14,795 bases of DNA, from contig CANRHT010000027.1 of the NCBI GenBank assembly GCA_947630465.1, positions 1-14,795 on the forward strand, given 5' to 3'. Shown here piece after piece: positions 9,018 through 14,795 of this stretch. Position 1 is the first letter of the stretch; every line of letters starts with the position of its first letter. The DNA is from an uncultured Pseudomonadaceae bacterium. Lineage in GTDB: Bacteria; Pseudomonadota; Gammaproteobacteria; Pseudomonadales; Pseudomonadaceae. The notes beneath the pieces are model-generated. The model made no database searches, was not told the origin of the DNA, and worked only from the letters and a program-made list of their open reading frames with translations. The translations under genes were made by a program, and so were the position numbers.

Positions 9018-10418
9018 ATGTCTGAAGCTCATACACCTGCTGTACTTGATACGCCTCTCCCCGCAGCGATAAGCCATGCACTGCGCGCGGCGAACATAGC
9101 CTTTAGCCTGCATGCGCTGGCTGATATTGATGCAGCCCTGCAAGTACAAACTGTGGTGCTACAAGACGGTGCCAAGCAGTCGCTGGTTGTGTTTCCACGC
9201 CAACATATTCTCGACCTTAGCCAACTCAATAAAGCCACCAGCGCACACTGGCGCGCTGCATCCGCGGCAACACTGCAACGCTGCCTCAACCAGCATGCTG
9301 TCGCTGAAGTGATTGCGATTCCACAATTGTTCGCGATGCCTTGCATCTATGATCCCGTGCTATTGGATCGTCCAAGGCTCTACCTGCCTTACCCAGCACT
9401 GGGATTGGCCATTGGCTTAGACTGCCACGCGGTCAAGGCACTGTTAGCACACAGCAGCGCCTTGTCTTGCAGTGCCGAACTTAGCCATCAGAACGCCAAC
9501 CACAGCCCAGCGACTGAGGATGCAGAAGGTATTCAGCATGCGGTCATTCGTCTGACCTCAAGACGTATTCATCAGCGCTTGCAAGAAACCTTAGATATTC
9601 CGCTACTGAGCACCACCGCGCAAAAAATCTTACGCTTACAAGCCCATGCCGATGATATTGATATCGACGAGTTGATCAGTATCGTGGAGACAGACCCTGC
9701 TTTAGCCGCACAAGTGGTGAGTTGGGCGGCTTCAGCCTATTACGCCGCGCCGGGTAAAATCCGCTCGGTCGAAGATGCCATCACCCGTGTGCTGGGTGTT
9801 GATTTAGTGGTCAACTTATCCATCGCCCTGTCGCTCAAAGACTCTTTAGCCATGCCTAAAGAGCAGCCACAGCATTACACGCCTTATTGGCGTCAAGCCA
9901 TTTACACTGGAGCCTTGATCGAAGGTTTAGTACGTGCCATGCCTGCTGAACATAAACCTGAAAGCGGTTTGGCCTATCTGGCGGGTCTGCTGCATAACTT
10001 TGGTTTTTCGTTATTGGCTTATGTATTCCCACCCCACTTTTCGCTGGTGTGCCGCTCGTTAGAGGTGAATCGTCATTTAAGCCACAGTACGGTGGAATCT
10101 TATTTATTGGGCATTACCCGTGAGCAAATGGGCGCTTGGTTAATGCAGTGCTGGAATATTCCCGAGGAACTGGTCAACGCGTTGCGCTATCAAGACAATC
10201 CTGATTATGCCGGCCCGCATGCCAGCTACGCGAATCTCTGCTGCTTGGCTCAGCGTTTACTGGCGCAGCATGGGATTGGCTCTATTCATGACGCCAGTAT
10301 TCCCAGCGCACTGTATGCGCGCTTAGGTTTATCGGCTGAGCGTGCCCAACAAGCGTTGCAACGCGTGCTAGACGCAGAGCTTGCGCTGCAGGAGTTGGCG
10401 CAGCAGTTTAGTCAGTAA
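9018..10418 (+). CDS. Fusion of aminoacyl-tRNA deacylase-like (YbaK) domain and HDOD domain
   Basis: A 466-residue two-domain protein. Residues about 1-155 resemble a YbaK/ProX-type aminoacyl-tRNA deacylase domain (ALRAANIAFSLHALADID, then AKQSLVVFPRQHILDL). From about 180 to 390 there is an HDOD domain: TSRRIHQRLQETLDIPLLSTTAQKIL, VETDPALAAQVVSWAASAYY, and YLAGLLHNFGFSLLAY, where the metal-binding HD of true HD phosphohydrolases reads HN, as expected for catalytically inert HDOD. HDOD proteins act mainly as regulators in signalling. Pseudomonads carry this architecture next to recG, annotated as 'aminoacyl-tRNA deacylase and HDOD domain-containing protein'. Activity of the first domain is unproven. 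The last 23 codons and the stop lie inside a 76-bp sequence repeated 271 bp downstream. The 3' end overlaps the convergent hydrolase end by 11 bases. Confidence 0.88.
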   Translation: MSEAHTPAVLDTPLPAAISHALRAANIAFSLHALADIDAALQVQTVVLQDGAKQSLVVFPRQHILDLSQLNKATSAHWRAASAATLQRCLNQHAVAEVIAIPQLFAMPCIYDPVLLDRPRLYLPYPALGLAIGLDCHAVKALLAHSSALSCSAELSHQNANHSPATEDAEGIQHAVIRLTSRRIHQRLQETLDIPLLSTTAQKILRLQAHADDIDIDELISIVETDPALAAQVVSWAASAYYAAPGKIRSVEDAITRVLGVDLVVNLSIALSLKDSLAMPKEQPQHYTPYWRQAIYTGALIEGLVRAMPAEHKPESGLAYLAGLLHNFGFSLLAYVFPPHFSLVCRSLEVNRHLSHSTVESYLLGITREQMGAWLMQCWNIPEELVNALRYQDNPDYAGPHASYANLCCLAQRLLAQHGIGSIHDASIPSALYARLGLSAERAQQALQRVLDAELALQELAQQFSQ

Positions 10419-10424
10419 GCGCTG
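10349..10424. repeat. 76-bp exact direct repeat, copy 1 (probable donor)
   Basis: Identical over 76 bases to 10620-10695. This copy spans the last 23 codons and stop of the HDOD gene, plus the ancestral 3' tip of the convergent hydrolase gene. It is judged the original because it fits both genes naturally. The left end holds a perfect 12-bp palindrome GCGTTGCAACGC (10353-10364) and the right end AGCGCT. Confidence 0.95.
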
Positions 10425-11361
10425 GCAGCAAAAACGCTCGTACGCGCTGCGCACTGCTGTGTGGATACTGCTGCATAAAACAGTGCCCACCCCCGACCTG
10501 CTCAGCGATAATATGCGGGTTGCGCTGCATGCACAGCCGCGCTGACTTGCCTACAAAGCTATAGGAATGCTCACCGTGCAGAAACAACACCGGCTGTTGT
10601 ATCTGCCGCACCGCGGCCCACAAGCGTTGCAACGCGTGCTAGACGCAGAGCTTGCGCTGCAGGAGTTGGCGCAGCAGTTTAGTCAGTAAGCGCTGCGGTG
10701 CACTGCTAAAAATCGTCGCCTCCAGCCAAGCGGGGCATTTAAGCGTTACCCCCTCCTCGTCGGCTGGGCGCAAGCCAAAGTCCACATAGGCCTGCAATGC
10801 GGGGGCAGTCCAACCTTTAAAAGCACCGCGCCCGGTCAAACTGGCATAGGCTGCAGCACGATCAGGCCATTGACTGCGCCGCACCAAAGTACGCCGCGCT
10901 AAGCTATGAAAGCGCGCAAATCCCAAGCGCTGTGCAACGCGCAAATACGCTTGTATCGGTGGGGTAAAAATCACCGGATCCAATAATACCGCGGCCCGAA
11001 ACAACTGCGGATGCTGCGCCATTATCAAAGTGGTTAACACACCGCCTAAACTGTGGCCACAGGCGTACACCGGCGCATCAGCGAAGATCGAGCGCTGTGC
11101 TTGAAAGGCTTGTACCGCTAGTTCAGCGTTGCTGTTCCAGCCCAAAAAGTCTGTGCCGCTATCGCTGTCACCGTGCCCTTGAATATCACACAACCACACA
11201 TCAAAGTCGGCACTGAGTTGCTCCAGCATGGGCGTATACACCCGCCCACACAGGCCGTTGCCATGTAAAAAATGCAACACCGGTTTACCTGAAGGAATGC
11301 TATGCCAACCGCGCACAGTGGGGGCGTGATCGCTGCTGTATGACCAAGGTTGTAAATTCAT
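10408..11361 (-). pseudogene. Alpha/beta hydrolase gene interrupted by an in-frame duplicated segment with an amber stop
   Basis: N-terminal part (11361 down to the TAG at 10639-10641, 240 residues): oxyanion region HFLHGNG at 30-36, DIQGHGDSDSG near 59-69, and nucleophile elbow GHSLGG with Ser104. The same frame continues after the TAG to a TAA at 10408-10410, carrying PVLFLHGEHSYSF and GGGHCFMQQYP, whose His is the likely catalytic His. Deleting 22 codons (Q223 to V240, stop, H-A-L) rejoins APQRLWAAV and gives 295 residues, normal for the family. The inserted codons are a copy of the HDOD gene end. The truncated product should lack the catalytic His; amber read-through would give 317 residues with a 22-residue insert. 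The gene lies 32 bp downstream of the CobW-like gene, likely co-transcribed. The native substrate is unknown. An assembly error is the main alternative. Confidence 0.85.
10620..10695. repeat. 76-bp exact direct repeat, copy 2 (inserted in hydrolase gene)
   Basis: Identical to 10349-10424 and offset by 271 bp. It lies inside the minus-strand hydrolase frame and supplies the amber codon at 10639-10641. The flanks share short homology with the donor (AAGCGTTG on one side, AAGCGCTG on the other), which fits template switching or microhomology-mediated insertion. No mismatches have accumulated, so the event is recent or artefactual. Confidence 0.95.
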
Positions 11362-11393
11362 AAGGGCACGACTCGTTGGTGATTATTAAGCCA

Positions 11394-12362
11394 TTATTCG
11401 CTAAGCCGACAGGCGCTCAGCTCAGCCGTTAATTGCTGTGGATCGTGCGCTTGGGTAAAGATCAGTTCTAAACGCGAGTCTTTACGCCATTCAGTGTTTT
11501 GCCAATGGATCATCTGCCCATCTAAGGCATTGCCTGATAACCAACCGGCGTTGCTATGCAGCACACATTTAGCCCGCTGCCAGCCCATACTGCCCAACCA
11601 GAGTTGCACACGCATCAACTCAAACTGCTGCGATGGATGCCAGCGCCAGCCAATACTCCACGCAGCGCCTTGCTGATTGACCGAGCAGATCGGTTGCTGT
11701 GAGTCAGTCCAGACTGTCGCCAAAGCTGCACGATCAGGGGCAAAAGCATCTTCGATGGTCTGCTCACCTGCGCGTTGCTGATGTCCGGGCAGGCACTGAT
11801 AATCAAGCTGCCCTTGGCGTGTACACAGCACCTGCAAGGGGGCAAAAGGCTGCTGCCAGAGCTCGGCCTGCTCAGGGCTGATACCCTCACATTTATTGAT
11901 CACCACCAAGCCCGTTTGCGCCAGCAATGGCGGCTCAATCTCAGCTAGAGCCTGATGTGCTGTGGTTTTTTGCGCATCCAACACCAGCACCACCGGCTGT
12001 ACAGCCAGCACATCCAACCAAGGTACATCGCGCAACTGCTGCAATAATTGCAGTGGATGCCCCAACCCTGACGGCTCAATAAATAAACGATCCGGCTTAG
12101 CTTTACGCAGCAATTGCACCAAGGCCACTTGAAAAGGCACACCATTGACGCAGCACACACAACCGCCCGCCACTTCGGTAAAACTCACGCCCTCTTGATC
12201 ACCGGCCAGTAGCGCCGTATCTAAACCGACCTCGCCAAACTCATTAATCAATACCGCCCAGCGCTCAGAACTGGGGCGCTGCGCCAGCAAACTGCGCAAC
12301 ACACTGGTTTTACCTACACCTAAAGACCCTGAAATCACATGGGTTGGAATATGCTGCAACAT
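11394..12362 (-). CDS. CobW/COG0523 family GTP-binding metallochaperone-like protein
   Basis: A 322-residue G3E-family GTPase. Seen: P-loop GSLGVGKTS (12-20), the switch segment INEFGEVGLD (39-48), the family-defining metal site GGCVCC with Cys68, Cys70 and Cys71, and INKCE (155-159) as the base-recognition motif. That motif carries Glu in place of the usual Asp of NKxD. A CobW_C-like domain follows, running through WSIGWRWHPSQQFELMRV to LELIFTQAHD. COG0523 proteins are thought to deliver Zn, Co or other metals to client enzymes using GTP. I see no His-rich tract and no recognisable Zur box upstream, so the metal is undetermined. The hydrolase gene starts 32 bp downstream on the same strand. 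The start ATG has only a weak ribosome-binding site, GTGAG. Confidence 0.9.
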   Translation of the reverse strand: MLQHIPTHVISGSLGVGKTSVLRSLLAQRPSSERWAVLINEFGEVGLDTALLAGDQEGVSFTEVAGGCVCCVNGVPFQVALVQLLRKAKPDRLFIEPSGLGHPLQLLQQLRDVPWLDVLAVQPVVLVLDAQKTTAHQALAEIEPPLLAQTGLVVINKCEGISPEQAELWQQPFAPLQVLCTRQGQLDYQCLPGHQQRAGEQTIEDAFAPDRAALATVWTDSQQPICSVNQQGAAWSIGWRWHPSQQFELMRVQLWLGSMGWQRAKCVLHSNAGWLSGNALDGQMIHWQNTEWRKDSRLELIFTQAHDPQQLTAELSACRLSE

Positions 12363-12495
12363 CGCGATAGCTCACTCAACAATTGGATCAACAAAGCGCC
12401 ACCTTAACAAAATTGCTTTATGCCTGCGCGTCGCTTCACCTCATCGCTGCGCTTGGTTAAGATGGAACAGCTTATTCAAACCTTTGGAGCTCTGT

Positions 12496-12849
12496 ATGCG
12501 CCGTTATTACCTTTTATTATTGATGTTATTAAGCTCGCAGATTTTTGCCCAAGCCTGCGTAATTGAGTCCGCCGATGAGCGCGTACAGATCAAAATCTGC
12601 CAACAAAACCGCAGCATTCCTGAGCAGATGTTTAAAAGCGGTTTTTGTCAGCCGCAGTTACAAGGTCAAAAAACTAAAGTCACCTTTGTTGAGCAATGCC
12701 CGATTGGCGCTTTTGGTGTGTGCCGTAATGCACAAACAGCTGGCGTACCTTATCAGCAAGATATCCACTATTACGGCGTAGATACCGACGCGCGTTACCT
12801 CAAACCTGCCTGTGAAAAACAGAGTAAAGGCGTGTGGATGGCCTACTAG
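12496..12849 (+). CDS. Small secreted six-cysteine protein of unknown function
   Basis: A 117-residue protein starting MRRYYLLLLMLLSSQIFAQA, a clear signal peptide: two Arg, a Leu-rich core and an AxA-like site (AQA) before Cys21. The residues before Cys21 are A-Q-A, which do not fit a lipobox well, so periplasmic export by signal peptidase I is favoured over a lipoprotein. The mature part has Cys21, 35, 51, 68, 76 and 106, enough for three disulfides, and motifs FCQPQLQGQK, CPIGAFGVC and QDIHYYGV. I have the impression of similar proteins in pseudomonads, but no function is established. GGAG lies 6 bases before the ATG at 12496; the frame can begin at a TTG at 12484, which is less likely because it would lie over the GGAG. 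It stands alone, divergent from the CobW-like gene. Confidence 0.75.
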   Translation: MRRYYLLLLMLLSSQIFAQACVIESADERVQIKICQQNRSIPEQMFKSGFCQPQLQGQKTKVTFVEQCPIGAFGVCRNAQTAGVPYQQDIHYYGVDTDARYLKPACEKQSKGVWMAY

Positions 12850-12984
12850 CCTGAGGAAGAATCCAGCTCGTGGCAGGGCTTGCACGGGACGCAGAGCAAC
12901 ATCTATTCAGCTCACCACCGTTTTGACCGCAGCTACCCCGCATTAAATGCACAAACAGTGATATTAAAACCCAATAATATTCAT

Positions 12985-12998
12985 TAGATTGCAATCAT
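12985..12998. promoter_or_regulatory. Putative Anr/Fnr-type box upstream of ccoN
   Basis: TAGATTGCAATCAT matches TTGAT-N4-ATCAA at 8 of 10 defined positions and contains the perfect 10-bp palindrome GATTGCAATC (12987-12996). cbb3 oxidase genes in Pseudomonas are commonly activated by Anr at low oxygen. A site centred at about -41.5 would put the -10 near 13019-13026 (TATCGATT), which is poor but AT-rich. Supported by palindrome and context; the outer bases of each half-site deviate. Confidence 0.4.
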
Positions 12999-13037
12999 TC
13001 CGCGCTTTAGCATAGCTCTATCGATTTAAGTTCACTG

Positions 13038-13075
13038 CTGCCTGATGAGTCGGCGTTTGCCGTTCATCACCGCAG
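13038..13075 (+). promoter_or_regulatory. Stem-loop in the ccoN leader
   Basis: CTGC (13038-13041) pairs with GCAG (13072-13075), TGATGA (13043-13048) with TCATCA (13064-13069), and CGGC (13051-13054) with GCCG (13059-13062) around a GTTT loop. That is 14 pairs with small asymmetric internal loops. No T-tract follows, so it is not a standard terminator. It lies just before a second hairpin that covers the ribosome-binding site. Confidence 0.45.
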
Positions 13076-13076
13076 A

Positions 13077-13100
13077 TATCTCCACCACTTAAGGAGGATA
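13077..13100 (+). promoter_or_regulatory. Hairpin covering a perfect Shine-Dalgarno in the ccoN leader
   Basis: TATCTCC (13077-13083) can pair with GGAGGATA (13093-13100), with one bulged G and a 9-base loop. This places most of AAGGAGG (13091-13097) in a stem. The Shine-Dalgarno has no ATG at normal distance: TTG at 13111 is in the ccoN frame with a 13-base gap, and CTG at 13104 opens a 16-codon frame that stops at 13152-13154, just before the likely ccoN ATG at 13162. Confidence 0.4.
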
Positions 13101-13161
13101 GCGCTGCTGGTTGCTGCTCAAGCGTATTGTTCAGCGTGCCTGCATTTACGCTAGACGTATA

Positions 13162-14607
13162 ATGAATACTGCAACCGAGCCTACTGTCAGCTACAACTAT
13201 AAAGTCGTGCGCCAATTCACTATTGCGACCTTAATTTGGGGTTGCATTGGCATGAGCATGGGCGCTTTTATTGCTGCGCAATTGGTCTGGCCGCAGCTGA
13301 ATTTTGATCTGCCTTGGACCAGCTTTGGGCGTATCCGTCCGATTCACACCAACTTAGTGATTTTTGCCTTCGGTGGTTGCGCTCTGATCGCCACCTCATT
13401 TTATATTGTCCAACGCAGTTGTTATGCACGGCTGCCATCCGATACGGTTGCTGGGCTGTTTTTTTGGGGCTGGCAAGCCCTGCTGGTCGCAGCGGTGATC
13501 AGTTATGCGCTGGGCTATACCACCACTAAGGAATACGCAGAAATGGAATGGCCTTTAGCAATCGTCTTGGCGGTGCTGTGGCTGATCTACGCGGGGCTGT
13601 TTTTCGGCACTATTATGCGCCGTCAAACCTCGCATATTTATGTGGCTAACTGGTTTTATGGTGCTTTTATTATTGTCACCGCCATGGTGCATATTATTAA
13701 TCACCTGGCGATTCCAGTGACCTTATTGAAGTCCTACCCGGTGTATTCCGGAGCCACTGACGCCATGGTGCAATGGTGGTTTGGCCACAGCGTTGTGGGC
13801 TTTATTTTATCAGTGGGTTTTCTCGGGATGATGTATTACTTCGTACCGAAACAGGTCAACCGTCCCATTTATTCTTACCGCTTATCCATCGTGCACTTTT
13901 GGGCGATTATTTCGATCTATATCTGGGCTGGTCCGCACCATCTGCACTACACAGCGTTGCCGGATTGGGCGCAAAGTTTAGGGATGGCAATGTCGGTTAT
14001 TCTGCTCGCGCCAAGCTGGGGCGGCATGATTAACGGCATGATGACCCTGTCAGGTGCTTGGCATAAATTGCGCAGTGATTCCATTTTACGCTTCTTAGTG
14101 GTATCGCTGGCCTTTTACGGTATGTCGACCTTTGAAGGCCCCATGATGGCAATCAAAACCGTGAACTCGCTGTCGCATTACACAGATTGGACCATTGGTC
14201 ATGTGCATGCTGGCGCCTTAGGCTGGGTGGCGATGATCAGCTTTGGTAGCCTGTATCACATGATTCCAAAACTCTGGAGTCAAACGCAGATGTACAGCAT
14301 GCGTTTGGTTAATTTGCATTTTTGGCTGGCCACCATTGGTACGGTGATTTATATCGCGGCGATGTGGGTCAACGGTATCACTCAAGGTTTAATGTGGCGC
14401 GCGATTAATGATGACGGCACCTTGTCTTTCTCTTTTGTTGAAGCGCTCGACGCCTCACATGCGGGCTACATTGCTCGCTTAATTGGCGGTTCACTGTTTG
14501 TGCTGGGTATGCTCTTGATGGCATTTAACGCTTGGCTGACAATACGCCAACCAGCGCAACAAGCTGCGCACAACACAATCCCGGCACTGCACCCAACGGA
14601 GGTTTAA
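13162..14607 (+). CDS. ccoN: cbb3-type cytochrome c oxidase subunit I (CcoN), probable isosubunit
   Basis: Membrane catalytic subunit of the high-affinity terminal oxidase that reduces oxygen to water and pumps protons. The 481 residues from M at 13162 have the key ligands at positions matching P. stutzeri CcoN with a shift of two: His62 and His349 for low-spin heme b, His347 for heme b3, His209, His259 and His260 for Cu-B, Tyr253 for the cross-link with His209, and Glu325 in STFEGPMM. Twelve or so hydrophobic segments are present. [19 protein letters not shown] aligns with the family start; a TTG at 13111 would add 17 basic residues. A ccoQ-like gene follows directly, with no ccoO between, as for the extra ccoN isosubunits of P. 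aeruginosa. Anr control is likely. Confidence 0.95.
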   Translation: MNTATEPTVSYNYKVVRQFTIATLIWGCIGMSMGAFIAAQLVWPQLNFDLPWTSFGRIRPIHTNLVIFAFGGCALIATSFYIVQRSCYARLPSDTVAGLFFWGWQALLVAAVISYALGYTTTKEYAEMEWPLAIVLAVLWLIYAGLFFGTIMRRQTSHIYVANWFYGAFIIVTAMVHIINHLAIPVTLLKSYPVYSGATDAMVQWWFGHSVVGFILSVGFLGMMYYFVPKQVNRPIYSYRLSIVHFWAIISIYIWAGPHHLHYTALPDWAQSLGMAMSVILLAPSWGGMINGMMTLSGAWHKLRSDSILRFLVVSLAFYGMSTFEGPMMAIKTVNSLSHYTDWTIGHVHAGALGWVAMISFGSLYHMIPKLWSQTQMYSMRLVNLHFWLATIGTVIYIAAMWVNGITQGLMWRAINDDGTLSFSFVEALDASHAGYIARLIGGSLFVLGMLLMAFNAWLTIRQPAQQAAHNTIPALHPTEV

Positions 14608-14610
14608 CCC

Positions 14611-14795
14611 ATGGCTATTATCTTAAGTCTTGTACTGATGGCGGCAGGTTACTGGAGCTGTAAACACATGAGCCTGCTACACATGGATCAGGCTGCTATG
14701 TTGCCTTTTGCTGACGATCCTGCTGCTGCACGGCAGGTTGAGGAAGAAACTGGACGCGCCTGTTTACCTGAGCATTTAGCCCAACAAATGGCTTT
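14611..14795 (+). CDS. CcoQ-like small membrane protein (truncated by window end)
   Basis: The frame is open from ATG 14611 to the edge (61 complete codons). It has a short N-terminal membrane segment (MAIILSLVLMAAGYWSCKHM), followed by AAMLPFADDPAAARQVEEETGRAC. LPFADD at residues 31-36 is a hallmark of CcoQ/FixQ, the small subunit that stabilises cbb3 oxidase. GGAGG at 14598-14602 overlaps the end of ccoN and gives strong initiation 3 bases after its stop codon, so the pair is co-transcribed. CcoQ proteins are usually about 50-60 residues; this one continues beyond 61, so an extended form is possible. Absence of ccoO directly downstream of ccoN supports an accessory N-Q pair like that of P. 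aeruginosa ccoN4. Confidence 0.75.
   Translation, partial: MAIILSLVLMAAGYWSCKHMSLLHMDQAAMLPFADDPAAARQVEEETGRACLPEHLAQQMA

Larger units (their letters stand above)
12850..13161. other. Intergenic region upstream of ccoN
   Basis: This 312-bp gap holds no convincing long reading frame. The first 90 bases show nothing I can name and no terminator for the preceding gene. From about 12940 it becomes AT-rich, with a palindrome GCATTAAATGC (12940-12950), a loose inverted repeat TGATATT...AATATTCA (12959-12983), an Anr/Fnr-like palindrome, then two leader hairpins and an isolated strong Shine-Dalgarno (separate entries). Confidence 0.6.

Noticed and set aside
10408..10632. 74-residue frame starting at TTG 10630-10632 as a separate gene
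   Set aside because: It is the displaced C-terminal part of the hydrolase, in the same frame as the 240-residue part, with no ribosome-binding site of its own.
12378..12391. Possible Fnr/Anr box near GGATCAAC upstream of the CobW-like gene
   Set aside because: Only the ATCAA half is present; the opposing half-site does not match TTGAT.
13042..13070. CTGATGAG in the ccoN leader looked like the core of a hammerhead ribozyme
   Set aside because: No GAAA follows a stem II in the right place; the bases are better explained by the simple stem-loop with TCATCA.

Overview
The window looks like chromosomal DNA of a moderately low-GC member of the Pseudomonadaceae. The evidence is gene order: gmk–rpoZ–spoT–ridA, then oxyR–recG–(aminoacyl-tRNA deacylase + HDOD) is the arrangement I know from Pseudomonas, and the OxyR, RecG, SpoT and CcoN sequences are of the pseudomonad type. 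The species cannot be fixed from sequence reading alone.

Layout. Positions 1-649 (minus) hold the N-terminal part of a hot-dog thioesterase. A divergent small CbiX-type chelatase follows (831-1196). Next is a plus-strand housekeeping block: gmk, a hairpin terminator/attenuator, rpoZ, spoT and ridA. A minus-strand NAD-dependent epimerase/dehydratase-like gene faces ridA and diverges from oxyR. oxyR is followed after 2 bases by recG, then by a gene fusing an aminoacyl-tRNA deacylase-like domain to an HDOD domain. On the minus strand a COG0523/CobW GTPase gene precedes an alpha/beta hydrolase gene, which runs tail-to-tail into the HDOD gene. A small secreted six-cysteine protein follows on the plus strand. 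The window ends with an orphan-type ccoN (cbb3 oxidase catalytic subunit) and the start of a ccoQ-like gene.

How the genes relate. gmk (GMP to GDP), spoT (ppGpp synthesis/hydrolysis) and rpoZ (omega subunit, part of a ppGpp site on RNA polymerase) form a coherent guanine-nucleotide/stringent-response cluster. oxyR and recG pair peroxide sensing with replication-fork repair. The ccoN-ccoQ pair belongs to microaerobic respiration and has a degenerate Anr/Fnr-like palindrome upstream.

Most notable observation. An exact 76-bp direct repeat (10349-10424 and 10620-10695) has copied the 3' end of the HDOD gene into the neighbouring hydrolase gene. The net effect is an in-frame 66-bp insertion that brings in one amber codon. 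It separates the nucleophile-bearing N-terminal part of the hydrolase from the part carrying the likely catalytic His. Second is the ccoN leader, where two consecutive hairpins are visible; the second pairs with a perfect Shine-Dalgarno lying about 65 bases upstream of the start expected by homology. I found no CRISPR array, transposase, tRNA or rRNA. I see no clear candidate for a wholly new multi-gene system.
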